Assembly: GCF_018224885.1 (NCBI RefSeq)
Contig: NZ_JAGTXB010000009.1
Coordinates: 242,986 to 306,985, forward strand
Length of the DNA: 64,000 nucleotides
DNA from: Chitinophaga hostae
GTDB lineage: Bacteria > Bacteroidota > Bacteroidia > Chitinophagales > Chitinophagaceae
Direction: 5' to 3'
Position numbers and translations under genes: made by a program
In this document: positions 9,147 through 18,296 of the stretch, piece after piece
How the letters are laid out: every line of letters starts with the position of its first letter
Position numbering within the stretch: the stretch's first letter is position 1
The notes under the pieces: generated by a model
Databases searched by the model: none
What the model was told of the DNA's origin: nothing
What the model saw: only the letters and a program-made list of their open reading frames with translations

Positions 9147-12100
9147 TCAGCGAAGCAGGGTAATATTGCCTTTTAACAGATTCACCGCGCCTTTATCGCA
9201 AATCACTTCAACATAATACACAAATACATCAGGATTGAGTTTCACACCTTTATAGGTACCATCCCAGCCCTTGGAGGGGTCGTTGGTATTAACGCCGGTA
9301 CGCTCAAACACGAGCTGGCCCCAGCGGTTAAAGATCCTGAAAAGCCGAATGGTTTGCATTCCCTGTCCACGTACATAAAACACATCGTTTTGCCCGTCGT
9401 CATTGGGCGAGAAGGTATTAGGAATGAAGATGTTGCCTTCGCTGCACACCAATTTTAATGCAATATCGTCGGTACCTATGCAGCCAAACCGGTTAGTCAC
9501 CTTTACATGATAGGTGATGTCATCTGTTGGCGTAGCGGTAGGAGTTAAACAATCATAACAGTTGAGTCCTTTTACCGGCGTCCATTCTATCCTGATAATA
9601 TCATCGCTGCCTTTTACCGGCAGCGGGATGATGGAGCCGGTAGCGGTTACGATATCCGGACCCGCATTTACCACCGGCGCGCTGCGAACATATACTTTTG
9701 CCAGTGCAGTATCTGTAAAACAGGTACTGTTATTATAGCCTACCACCTGGTAGGTGATATTACCATCGGGGCTGGCTACCGGGTTGGGAATATCAGTACG
9801 GTTAAGCCCTCTCGCCGGAATCCACTGGTAACGTAATGCACCGCCTGCCTGCATTTGAACGCTTTCACCCGCGCATATTTCTACGTCCTGGGCGTAAATG
9901 CGAAAAGGCTGTGTAACTGTTACCGGGATTTCTCCTTTGTTCGTGCAACCGTATTCGTTAGTAGCCAGGATATGGTACACGGTATCGATATCCGGCTTTA
10001 CCATCGGGGCAACATTGGTAGCATCTGAAATATTATAGTTGGTCCACTGTACGGTAACATTGGCAGTAGTGTTGGCTTGCAATTGAAGCGTTTTACCGCG
10101 GCATATGGCGGCAGAACCGGGGGACGGATTCAGCACCGGCGACGGATTTACGACCATATTCGTGGTAGTGGAAGCCGGGCAGGAGCCATCACTATTGGTG
10201 ATTGTCAGCACCACAGGAATGGTACCCGGACTGTTTAATGCAATTTCCGGCGGTACCTGCTGGTCGAATGTTTTGTCGGAGCCAACCTGCCATAACCATT
10301 TTGTGCCGGGTATATTTTTAGTATCGCTACCTGATAACTGAATTTTTCCTGATACGCAGAGTGGCGATATAGGTGCGATGACGGCTACCGGTTGAGGTGG
10401 AATAACCACCGGCAATGTTTTTTCGTCGATGCAACCATAGGCACTGGTTACCACCAGTTTTACATTTGTAGTGCCTGGCTGCGGATAATCAAACGAGCCA
10501 TTTAGGGTGGTGGCGGTATTCGCGGGATTACCAGGTACGCCGAAATTCCACGCATTTGTGAAATCCAGTGCCAGCGAATCTTTTGTCAATGTTTTGCTCT
10601 TATTGGTAAAGGTGACCACCCCTCCGCCACAAACCTGGAAATCGTTGGTGCTGAAATCTGCCACTGTTTTATCTACAATGATTTTATCATTACCCTGGGC
10701 TTTTACTACGCAGCCCTGGTTATCCAGCAATGATACGCGCGGATAATAGATGCCTGATTTAACATAGGTATGCGCCGGTGAAACCGGGGTTGTGGACGTA
10801 AGTACTGTGCCATCATCAAAGTCCCACATATAGCTGTCCGTTTTTGAAGAAGTAGCGGTGATACTAACTGCCAGTGGTACACAACCCTGTGTGGGCGTGG
10901 TTTTCATTTCTCCGTCGGGACCTTTGATGGTAATAGGTAACGTAGCAGTACTTGAACAACCGCCTTCGGAATATACTGTTAAAACTACATTGTAGGTTTT
11001 GGCGCGCACATAAATGTGCACGTCAGGATCATTTTTGGTAGAAGTACCATTATCCCCGAAATCCCAGGCGGAAGTTTTAAAATCGGTAGATGTATTGGTG
11101 AATAACACTTTCACCGGCGGACATAAATCAAGGTTACCAGGAATGGTGAAGGATGCTTTTGGATTGGGGACCCGGATCACATTGGTTTTGATGATTTCAT
11201 CCGTACATCCGGCGGGGGTGGTTACTTTTAACACCACGTTGTAGGTACCAGGCGCATTATATATTTTCGTAGGTCTGTTGCCGGTACCTGTGGTGTTGTC
11301 CCCAAAATCCCAGGCGTAGCTTTGCACATTGCCCTGCGACTGATCCACAAAGGTGAAGGATTTGTCGAGACACGCAATGTTAGACGGCACCATGAAGTCG
11401 GCCTTTACCCTGTCGAAGCGAATTACCTGCTGCGTTTTTGACACGCAGCTGAACTTGTCGGTTACCGTTAGTATTACCGTATAGTCATTTGCGTTGGTAT
11501 ACGTGTGTTTAATGTCTACCGGTTGTACGGTATAGTTTTCTTTCGTGCTGCCGTCGCCGAAATCCCATTCCCAGTTGAGTACCTGGTTACCGGCATTGGC
11601 GGTTGATTTATCTGTAAAAGAAAAGATTTCATCCTTGCAGCGTTTACCGGTGTAGCTAAAATCAGGATCAGTACCGTTTACATCTATCGATACAACAGGA
11701 GCATCTTTTATACAACCATTCTTATCGGTAATCGTCAGTTTGATATTGAATGTACCGGTTTTGTTGTACTGGTGCGCAATTCCTTTTGCCGGGTCGAAGT
11801 TATAGGCAGGTATGGCCTGTACCGGGCTTCCATCTCCCCAATCCCATTTATACTCATTAATATTATCATTGTTCAGCGGTCCCAGGGTTACGTTTATTTT
11901 TTCCCCCTTACATATTCGTGGCTTATCAGTAGTGATAACGGGTTTTTCATCTATAATATTTACCGACAGGTTATAGGTATTGGTACAGATACCGTTATCG
12001 ATCGTAAGTTTTACCTGTTTAATACCGGTGGTCTGGTATTTGAAATCCGGATGCTGATCGGTGGAGGTAGCGCCGTTTTCACCAAACTCCCAGAACCAGG

Positions 12101-14021
12101 TTTTTACTGCAGTGGGAATAGGGCCAAAAGTAGAATTATCGGTAAACTTACGATGATACGGATCGATACAATCCGGTGCAGTAGTAAATCTCGCGATGGG
12201 TGGTATAATCTGGATATATTTCTGTTTGATCAGTTGCACGCGGCAGCCGTTATTGTTCACTTCGAGGATCACATCATGATAACCAATTTCATTGAACTGA
12301 TGGCTGGGATTTTCGTCGGCGCTGTTGCTGTTATCCTGTACAAAGGTCCAGTTCCAGGAAGTGCCGCGCGGAACAGACAGGTTGGTAAACTGTACCGGAT
12401 CCTTTGCGCAGGATTTCAGCGGGGTGGCGCTGAAATCTACCACCGGTTTAATGCCCGCTGTAATCACCGTTTGGCCGCTTGCCACGCAACCACCTGCCGT
12501 TGTAACTTTCAGGTTGACAAAGAAGATACCTTCTTTCGTAAAAACATGGTTAGGTTTTGCTGCGGTGGAAGTAGTTCCATCTCCAAAATCCCACTGATAG
12601 CTTACAATGGGGTCCGGTATATTTACTTCTGCATAAAAATCAACCGGTAAAGGCACACAACCTTCGGCTACACTGCGGTAAATAGAAAGGTCCGGTTTTA
12701 CGATTTTAATATAATCCGGTTTGGTAACTGTTTTAGTGCAACCCAGCGCGTTGGTGGCGGTGAGACTCACCGTGTAATTTCCTTCCTGTGTATAGGTATG
12801 CGAAGGGTTTTCTGTGGTGGCAGTGGCGCCGTCACCAAAGGTCCAGCTCCAGGTGGTGGCGTTGGAATACTGTGCATTAAACTGCGTGGTAAAAGGTGTG
12901 TTACAGGCACTGATGGGCGTTGCCACCGGATCGATTTGCGGCGCCGGGTTTACATGGATGGTTTGTTGTATTTCTTCCATGCAGCTACCCAGCGTAGCCT
13001 GCATTTTTATGATATAGTCGCCTGCTGCTGTAAATTGTTTTACGGCATCAGTGGTGGTTTGTGTGGTGCCGTCCGGAAATGCCCAGGTGACCTGGTCCGG
13101 CGTTGGTTGTGTGGTATTTTTGAATGTTACATTCTGCCCCGCGCAGAGCGCGGAAAAAGTAAAAGCAGGTTTTACTTTGGCGATAACAATATAATCCGTT
13201 TTGGTCAGCGAAGCGGGGCAGTTGCCGCTGGTGAGGGAGGTGAGCTTTACCGTATATTTTCCTTCTTTCGTATAGGTGTGCTGGTTACTGGTACCGGTGG
13301 TGCCATCGCCATAGTCCCAGGAGTAGGTAACCGGATCGGGGGAGTTACTAACTGTGTTGTTAAAGAAATTAACGGTAAATGGCGTAGTACAACTTTGTGT
13401 TTTGTCGGCCGTAAATACCGGTGCAGGGGCACTCTGTACCTTTATCGATACGGGGCCGCCGGTGGAAGAGCATCCCATGCTGTTGGTTACGGCGGTGATC
13501 ACATTGTAGGTACCTGCCTGCGTATAGGAATGGGTGGCATTGGCTCCTGTGGCGCCGCCACCGTCTCCAAAATCCCAGATGATATCTGAAATGACGCCAT
13601 CGCCGGGTGTTGACTGATCCCGGAAAGTAGCCATATAAGGCGTACATCCTGAGAGGTTGGTGGTGGTGAATTTGGCGTTAGGTTTATTATATACCTGGAT
13701 ATCAAGTTGTTTGACGATTACATTCGAAGGCCCGTAGGTCGTCGTTAATTTAACGTGATAGATGCCGGGATTCTGAAAAGTTTTTGATGGGGTGAGATCG
13801 TTGGTTACGTTGGCGCCTAAGCCGAAGTCCCATTCAATATTTTGATAGCCGGGGTCCGCTGTGGCAGTGAAATTTACCAGGAACGGGGGACAGCCAGCCA
13901 GCTTATCCGCCTTAATGGATACTGATTGCGCATGGACGGTTACCGCCATGGTTATCACAGGCAGCAGACTATAGAAAATATGTCTTATGACAATCCGTAA
14001 ATAGTAGTGTAGGCTTTTCAT
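9147..14021 (-). CDS. Giant PKD-repeat adhesin with gliding-type (T9SS type B) C-terminal domain
   Basis: The product is 1624 aa from ATG 14021, which starts a membrane-targeting segment (MKSLHYYLRIVIRHIFYSLL, cleavage likely after VHAQ). About 14-15 PKD-like repeats follow, for example IIWDFGDGGG, YSWDYGDGTTG, WSWTFGDGAT, YQWDFGDGTTS, WEWDFGDGS, YAWDFGDNTTG and YMWDFDDGT. Some are degenerate (VTWAFPDGTTQ, WNWTFVQDN). Ig-like modules and a C-terminal domain (FIPNTFSPNDDGQND to KGNITLLR) complete it. The ending is nearly identical in plan to the downstream 950-aa protein, so the two look like tandem paralogues. A surface or gliding adhesin exported by T9SS is the likely role. The frame continues upstream to 14372 but with no plausible signal sequence. 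Confidence 0.9.
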   Translation of the reverse strand: MKSLHYYLRIVIRHIFYSLLPVITMAVTVHAQSVSIKADKLAGCPPFLVNFTATADPGYQNIEWDFGLGANVTNDLTPSKTFQNPGIYHVKLTTTYGPSNVIVKQLDIQVYNKPNAKFTTTNLSGCTPYMATFRDQSTPGDGVISDIIWDFGDGGGATGANATHSYTQAGTYNVITAVTNSMGCSSTGGPVSIKVQSAPAPVFTADKTQSCTTPFTVNFFNNTVSNSPDPVTYSWDYGDGTTGTSNQHTYTKEGKYTVKLTSLTSGNCPASLTKTDYIVIAKVKPAFTFSALCAGQNVTFKNTTQPTPDQVTWAFPDGTTQTTTDAVKQFTAAGDYIIKMQATLGSCMEEIQQTIHVNPAPQIDPVATPISACNTPFTTQFNAQYSNATTWSWTFGDGATATTENPSHTYTQEGNYTVSLTATNALGCTKTVTKPDYIKIVKPDLSIYRSVAEGCVPLPVDFYAEVNIPDPIVSYQWDFGDGTTSTAAKPNHVFTKEGIFFVNLKVTTAGGCVASGQTVITAGIKPVVDFSATPLKSCAKDPVQFTNLSVPRGTSWNWTFVQDNSNSADENPSHQFNEIGYHDVILEVNNNGCRVQLIKQKYIQIIPPIARFTTAPDCIDPYHRKFTDNSTFGPIPTAVKTWFWEFGENGATSTDQHPDFKYQTTGIKQVKLTIDNGICTNTYNLSVNIIDEKPVITTDKPRICKGEKINVTLGPLNNDNINEYKWDWGDGSPVQAIPAYNFDPAKGIAHQYNKTGTFNIKLTITDKNGCIKDAPVVSIDVNGTDPDFSYTGKRCKDEIFSFTDKSTANAGNQVLNWEWDFGDGSTKENYTVQPVDIKHTYTNANDYTVILTVTDKFSCVSKTQQVIRFDRVKADFMVPSNIACLDKSFTFVDQSQGNVQSYAWDFGDNTTGTGNRPTKIYNAPGTYNVVLKVTTPAGCTDEIIKTNVIRVPNPKASFTIPGNLDLCPPVKVLFTNTSTDFKTSAWDFGDNGTSTKNDPDVHIYVRAKTYNVVLTVYSEGGCSSTATLPITIKGPDGEMKTTPTQGCVPLAVSITATSSKTDSYMWDFDDGTVLTSTTPVSPAHTYVKSGIYYPRVSLLDNQGCVVKAQGNDKIIVDKTVADFSTNDFQVCGGGVVTFTNKSKTLTKDSLALDFTNAWNFGVPGNPANTATTLNGSFDYPQPGTTNVKLVVTSAYGCIDEKTLPVVIPPQPVAVIAPISPLCVSGKIQLSGSDTKNIPGTKWLWQVGSDKTFDQQVPPEIALNSPGTIPVVLTITNSDGSCPASTTTNMVVNPSPVLNPSPGSAAICRGKTLQLQANTTANVTVQWTNYNISDATNVAPMVKPDIDTVYHILATNEYGCTNKGEIPVTVTQPFRIYAQDVEICAGESVQMQAGGALRYQWIPARGLNRTDIPNPVASPDGNITYQVVGYNNSTCFTDTALAKVYVRSAPVVNAGPDIVTATGSIIPLPVKGSDDIIRIEWTPVKGLNCYDCLTPTATPTDDITYHVKVTNRFGCIGTDDIALKLVCSEGNIFIPNTFSPNDDGQNDVFYVRGQGMQTIRLFRIFNRWGQLVFERTGVNTNDPSKGWDGTYKGVKLNPDVFVYYVEVICDKGAVNLLKGNITLLR

Positions 14022-14150
14022 GGCATAGGTTGGCGTTAAGGGCCGGACATAGGTATAATCAAAGTATAAAAATAGCAATAATGTTTGGAATAGCGATGGT
14101 TTTATGTATGTGGCTGAATGGCCGTAACTTAGCATAAAAGAATATTGGAT

Positions 14151-14750
14151 ATGGATAGTCAATACTGGAGTAACAGGTATGTAAATGGAGATACCGGTTG
14201 GGATATGGGAGCAGTGTCGCCCCCGTTGAAGGAGTATATTGACCAGGTACATAACCGGGATGTTCGTATACTCATTCCGGGTGGGGGTAACAGTTATGAA
14301 GCGACTTACCTGGCGGGACAGGCTTTCAGCGACGTAACGGTGCTTGATATTGCACCGGTATTGGTGGAACAACTAAAAAAAACGTTTGCCCGTACCCGTG
14401 TGAAGGTATTGGAGGGAGACTTTTTTTCACATACCGGCACTTATGATCTTATATTGGAGCAAACATTTTTTTGTGCCATAGATCCTTCACGCAGAGCAGA
14501 TTATGTGAAGCATATGCATTCGCTGATCAAGCCGGGAGGTCACCTGGCCGGGGTATTGTTTAACAGGAGTTTTGAAAGAACCGGACCTCCCTTTGGTGGT
14601 TCGGAAGCGGAGTACCGGGAATTGTTTACACCATATTTCGATATAAAAACATTGTATCCCTGTTATAATTCTCATCCGGCCAGACAAGGTTGTGAGTTGT
14701 TTATTAATTTTATGCCGAAACTCAAAAGACTATGTGCAGATTCTTATTAA
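14151..14750 (+). CDS. TPMT-like SAM-dependent methyltransferase
   Basis: The 199-aa protein resembles the thiopurine S-methyltransferase family: an N-terminal YWSNRYVNGDTGWDMGAVSPPL segment, motif I RILIPGGGNSYEATYLA, DVTVLDIAP, a FFSHTGTYDLILEQTFFCAI core and a C-terminal FGGSEAEYRELF. The family methylates small S- or Se-containing compounds or halides; the substrate here is unknown. ATG 14151 is used; a TTG two codons earlier is also in frame. The last 19 bp overlap the start of the rhodanese-thioredoxin gene, which suggests translational coupling and perhaps a shared sulfur-related role (inference). Confidence 0.8.
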   Translation: MDSQYWSNRYVNGDTGWDMGAVSPPLKEYIDQVHNRDVRILIPGGGNSYEATYLAGQAFSDVTVLDIAPVLVEQLKKTFARTRVKVLEGDFFSHTGTYDLILEQTFFCAIDPSRRADYVKHMHSLIKPGGHLAGVLFNRSFERTGPPFGGSEAEYRELFTPYFDIKTLYPCYNSHPARQGCELFINFMPKLKRLCADSY

Positions 14751-15424
14751 CCATTACCCTGTTGTTTGCAGGATCTTCGTTGATGGCGCAGCAAAAGCAG
14801 GCTGAAGATGCGGCGGCGTTTGACAAAGATATTCAACAGCCTGGCATCCAGGTATTTGACGTACGTACAGCCGGCGAATTTAATACAGGGCATTTACCCA
14901 ATGCTTTACAGGCTGATTATACCAGGAAAGCAGAGTTCAAAGACAGGGTGCAATACCTGGATAAAAAGAAGCCGGTATATGTTTATTGTCTGAGTGGAGG
15001 TCGCAGCAGTGCTGCTGCTAAATGGATGCGGGAAAACGGATTTAGCCGGGTAGTGGAGCTGGAAGGCGGAATTAATGCCTGGAAACAGGCCGGTAAACCT
15101 TTGGAAGGCGCCGGAGAAAAACAACCCCAGCTTAACCTTACAGATTATAACAATGCGGTTAGCGGAAAAGGAATGGTACTGACAGATGTTGGCGCCGCGT
15201 GGTGTCCGCCGTGTAAGCAGATGGAACCGGTGCTGGCCAACTTCTTCCGGAAGCATACACAGGTGAAAAAAGTATTTGTGGATGGCGGGAAGGACCTCGA
15301 CGTAATGAAGGCCATAGATGCAGCGGCGTTACCAACTTTTATTTTTTATAAAGATGGAAAGGAGGTGTGGAGGAAACAAGGGGTGATGGAATTGACGGAA
15401 CTGGAGAAATTATCGGGACTGTGA
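14732..15424 (+). CDS. Secreted rhodanese-thioredoxin fusion protein
   Basis: The 230-aa protein has a signal peptide (MCRFLLTITLLFAGSSLMAQ) and two domains. Residues 25-125 form a rhodanese domain (FDVRTAGEFNTGHLPNA; active loop CLSGGRS with Cys86). Residues 135-230 form a thioredoxin fold with the WCPPC redox motif (Cys158/Cys161) and the cis-Pro loop AALPTF. Export to the periplasm followed by sulfur transfer or disulfide reduction is the expected role. The fusion order and the overlap with the TPMT-like gene are visible facts; the substrate is not known. A very long inverted repeat starts 7 bp after the stop. Confidence 0.88.
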   Translation: MCRFLLTITLLFAGSSLMAQQKQAEDAAAFDKDIQQPGIQVFDVRTAGEFNTGHLPNALQADYTRKAEFKDRVQYLDKKKPVYVYCLSGGRSSAAAKWMRENGFSRVVELEGGINAWKQAGKPLEGAGEKQPQLNLTDYNNAVSGKGMVLTDVGAAWCPPCKQMEPVLANFFRKHTQVKKVFVDGGKDLDVMKAIDAAALPTFIFYKDGKEVWRKQGVMELTELEKLSGL

Positions 15425-15431
15425 TTTTTTT

Positions 15432-15614
15432 CTTGCCCAGGATTAACAGTGATTATGATGATTTTCAAGATTTTTTCTTTTTTGATTTTAAAAGATTCGG
15501 GAAGATCTAAAGCTGATAAATTCGCTTAGATCTTCCCGAATCTTTTAAAATCAAGTTATAATCACAAGAAAAAAATCTTGAAAATCATCATAATCACTGT
15601 TAATCCTGGGCAAG
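15432..15614. terminator. Very long inverted repeat between convergent genes (family C)
   Basis: Arm 1 (15432-15510) and arm 2 (15526-15614) are complementary along nearly their whole length. Arm 2 has about ten extra nt (around 15549-15560). The loop is only about 15 nt. The units are GGATTAACAGTGATTATGATG, TTTTCAAGATTTTTT and GATTTTAAAAGATTCGGGAAGATC. It fills the gap between two convergent genes, so bidirectional termination is plausible, but the arms are far longer than a terminator needs. Confidence 0.85.
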
Positions 15615-15626
15615 ACAAAAAAACTG

Positions 15627-17138
15627 TTAAAGGCCATAAATTCCGCCATATTTTTTCTTCGCGTAATCCAGGAAGTCCCCAAATACCAATTGTTTCCCCG
15701 TTACTTTTTCACATAATTCATTGGACGTATAAAATCTGCCAAAGGGATGGATGTTATGACGCAGCCATTCCAGCAAAGGCTGGTAGTTACCGGCGGCGAT
15801 GTTGTTATCTAACCCGGGCACCTGTTTTTGCGCAGCGGTAAAAAATTGTGCTGCATAGAAGCTGCCGAGGGAATAGGTGGGGAAGTAGCCGAAGCTGCCA
15901 TGTGACCAATGGATATCCTGCAGTACGCCCTGTACATCGTCCGGCACCTCTACGTGCAGGTATTGACGATAGTATTCATTCCAGGTATGTTTCAGATCTT
16001 TTACATCGATGCTGCCATCGATGAGTCCTTTTTCAATTTCGTAACGGATCATGATGTGGAAATGATACGTCAGTTCATCGGCTTCGGTGCGGATCAGTGA
16101 TGGCTGTACTTTATTGATAGCTTTGTAGAAGTCCTGCAGGGATACATTGCCGAGGTTTTCCGGGAAGAGTTGTTGCAGGCGCGGATAGTGATGCTGCCAG
16201 AAAAGGAGGCTGCGGCCCACGTTGTTTTCCCACAGCCGGGATTGTGATTCATGGATACCCAGGCTGGTGGCTTCTCCGCAAGGGAGCCCGTATTGTTCTG
16301 TGGGCAGGCCCTGTTCATAGAGTGCATGTCCGCCTTCGTGGATGCAGCTCCAGGTCATGTTCCCAAAATCATTTTCATCGATGCGGGTGGTTACTCTCAC
16401 ATCCAGGGGGCTGAAGCTGGTAGTAAACGGATGTTCGGAAATATCCTGGCGACCTGCTTTCATATCGTAGCCCATGTTTCCCAGCAGCGTGATACCGAAT
16501 TTCCATTGTGCGTCGCGGTTATACCGGAGGTGGAGGAAGTCTTTACCGACGGCCGGTTGTTCCGATATTTGCGTGAGCAGTGGCGATAACGCTGTTTTCA
16601 CTTCGTTGAAAATGGTGTCCAGCATATTCGTGGTAGCACCTTTTTCGTATTCATTAAGGAGGGCGTTGTAGGGGTGGCCTTCATAGCCCAGGATATCTGT
16701 TTCCTGTTTTTTGAGGGCAATCATCCGGGAGAGGGCGGGCGCAAAGAGGTTGTAGTCGTTGGCTTTGCGGGCTTTTATCCAGGCATGATAACTTTCGTTG
16801 GTAACGGTCGACATTTCAGCGACGAAAGCGGCCGGGTATTTTTTATTTTTCTCAAAATCTTCGGTGGAGAGCAGGATGTTTTTCTGTGCTACGGCGTCGC
16901 CGGCAGTATTTCCTTTCAGTGCCTGTAAAACGGCATCCAGTTCCGGGGCGGTGAATAGTTCGTGAGCGATGGTACTGAGGGTGGTAATTTGCTGACCACG
17001 GAACCCGGCTCCTTTTTCCGGCAGGTAGGTTTCCTGATCCCATCCCAGTACTGCGAGTGCATTTTTTACATCTGCAATTTTTTGCATTTTTATTTTGTAA
17101 TCCGCATATAGTTCTGCTGTAGATTTGCTTCCGGGCAT
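15627..17138 (-). CDS. M32 family metallocarboxypeptidase
   Basis: This 503-aa protein is a thermostable-carboxypeptidase-1/Taq family (M32) enzyme that removes C-terminal residues from peptides in the cytoplasm. It has no signal peptide. The zinc motif HEGGH spans residues 267-271, and the downstream third ligand motif HESQSRLWENNVGRS places Glu297. Other family features are LGWDQETYLP near residue 35, DVRVTTRIDENDF, and the C-terminal IHWSHGSFGYFPTYSLGSFYAAQ. Length matches the family. A TAAATTTG box lies 16 nt upstream of its ATG. Confidence 0.95.
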   Translation of the reverse strand: MPGSKSTAELYADYKIKMQKIADVKNALAVLGWDQETYLPEKGAGFRGQQITTLSTIAHELFTAPELDAVLQALKGNTAGDAVAQKNILLSTEDFEKNKKYPAAFVAEMSTVTNESYHAWIKARKANDYNLFAPALSRMIALKKQETDILGYEGHPYNALLNEYEKGATTNMLDTIFNEVKTALSPLLTQISEQPAVGKDFLHLRYNRDAQWKFGITLLGNMGYDMKAGRQDISEHPFTTSFSPLDVRVTTRIDENDFGNMTWSCIHEGGHALYEQGLPTEQYGLPCGEATSLGIHESQSRLWENNVGRSLLFWQHHYPRLQQLFPENLGNVSLQDFYKAINKVQPSLIRTEADELTYHFHIMIRYEIEKGLIDGSIDVKDLKHTWNEYYRQYLHVEVPDDVQGVLQDIHWSHGSFGYFPTYSLGSFYAAQFFTAAQKQVPGLDNNIAAGNYQPLLEWLRHNIHPFGRFYTSNELCEKVTGKQLVFGDFLDYAKKKYGGIYGL

Positions 17139-17154
17139 AAAACTTATTTTTTTG

Positions 17155-17162
17155 CAAATTTA
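17155..17162 (-). promoter_or_regulatory. Probable -7 box of the M32 carboxypeptidase gene
   Basis: On the minus strand this reads TAAATTTG, a match to TAnnTTTG, 16 nt before the ATG at 17138. No clear -33 element is visible. Confidence 0.35.
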
Positions 17163-17198
17163 GTTGATGCCGGGAATGAACCATTAATTTTTGCAGAT

Positions 17199-18293
17199 AT
17201 GAAAATAAAAGAGATCATACAGGTTATTGAGCAGTTTGCTCCTGTGCAGTACCAGGAGAGTTATGATAATGCCGGGCTTATATTTGGGAGGGCGGACCAG
17301 GAGGTAACCAACGCTTTGCTGACATTGGATGCAACGGAGGAGGTGATAGATGAGGCAATTGCGAAAGGGTGTAACCTGGTGATTGCGCATCATCCGATCG
17401 TTTTTGGAGGACTTAAGAAGATCAATGGGAATAATTATGTGGAAAGGGTGGCTATAAAGGCTATCAAACACGATATAGCGGTATATGCCGCACATACCAA
17501 CCTTGATAATGTGAGGAACGGCGTTTGTGCGCAGATGGCGGCCAAACTGGGTTTAGAGCAGTGCCGGGTACTGCAGCCGAAGCGGGGGTTGTTAAAGAAG
17601 TTATACACATTTGTGCCTGAAGCGAATATAGAAGCGGTAAGGGCGGCTTTGTTTGAGGCGGGTGCGGGGCATATCGGAAATTATAGCGAATGTAGTTTTA
17701 ACGGCGCCGGCCAGGGTACTTTTAAGGGTGCCGAGGGAACGGACCCCTATGTAGGAACACCGGGAAAAAGACATTTTGAGGCAGAAATAAAGTTGGAAGT
17801 AATTTTTCCGGTATATTTGGAAGGTAAAATTTTGCAGGCTTTGCAGAACAGCCATCCATATGAAGAGGTGGCGTACGACATTGTGAGTCTGGATAATGCA
17901 TACCAGCAGGTAGGTTCGGGGTTGCTGGGTATTTTGCCCGAGGCCATGGAAGAAATGCAATTTTTGCAATATGTGAAGGATCAGTTCCGAACAGGTTGTG
18001 TGAAATACACCCCATTGAGGGGGAAGGCCGTAAAGAAGGTGGCGTTGTGTGGAGGGGCGGGAAGTTTCCTGTTAAAGCAGGCGATAGCGGCCGGGGCGGA
18101 TGCCTACATATCATCAGATTTTAAATATCATGAATTTTTTGATGCTGATAATCAATTAATTATAGCAGATATTGGACATTTTGAGAGCGAGCAGTTCACA
18201 GTGGAATTATTTTATCATATATTGACTGAAAAATTCCGTAATTTTGCGCCTCTTAAATCTACGATTAAAACAAACCCGGTAAATTATTTATAA
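17199..18293 (+). CDS. Nif3-like dinuclear metal center protein
   Basis: The 364-aa product is a Nif3/YbgI/YqfO family protein that forms a toroidal hexamer with a two-metal site; its biochemical role is not firmly known, though GTP cyclohydrolase-like activity has been suggested. Metal ligands are visible in IAHHPIVFGG (two His), AHTNLDN (His/Asp) and the C-terminal DIGHFESEQ (His/Glu). A central PII-like insert (KKLYTFVPEANIEAVRAALFEAGAGHIGNYSECSF) explains the length beyond the short YbgI form. It is followed after 3 bp by the CT398-like gene, a pairing common in Bacteroidota, so they are probably co-transcribed. Confidence 0.92.
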   Translation: MKIKEIIQVIEQFAPVQYQESYDNAGLIFGRADQEVTNALLTLDATEEVIDEAIAKGCNLVIAHHPIVFGGLKKINGNNYVERVAIKAIKHDIAVYAAHTNLDNVRNGVCAQMAAKLGLEQCRVLQPKRGLLKKLYTFVPEANIEAVRAALFEAGAGHIGNYSECSFNGAGQGTFKGAEGTDPYVGTPGKRHFEAEIKLEVIFPVYLEGKILQALQNSHPYEEVAYDIVSLDNAYQQVGSGLLGILPEAMEEMQFLQYVKDQFRTGCVKYTPLRGKAVKKVALCGGAGSFLLKQAIAAGADAYISSDFKYHEFFDADNQLIIADIGHFESEQFTVELFYHILTEKFRNFAPLKSTIKTNPVNYL

Positions 18294-18296
18294 TAC

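Noticed and set aside
9147..9147. Possible fusion or overlap of the two PKD genes at 9147
   Set aside because: The overlap exists only if the 950-aa protein starts at 9147; its signal peptide starts at 8991, leaving a normal 155-bp gap.
7264..13589. Long plus-strand frames opposite the PKD genes (for example 7264-7992, 11772-12650, 12798-13589)
   Set aside because: They mirror the repetitive PKD coding sequence, have no recognisable domains or ribosome-binding context, and lie inside well-supported minus-strand genes.
6139..14021. Repeated W-D-F-G-D-G coding units considered as a CRISPR-like or tandem DNA repeat
   Set aside because: The repeats are protein-level PKD domains with diverged DNA and irregular spacing; there is no CRISPR repeat-spacer pattern or cas gene.
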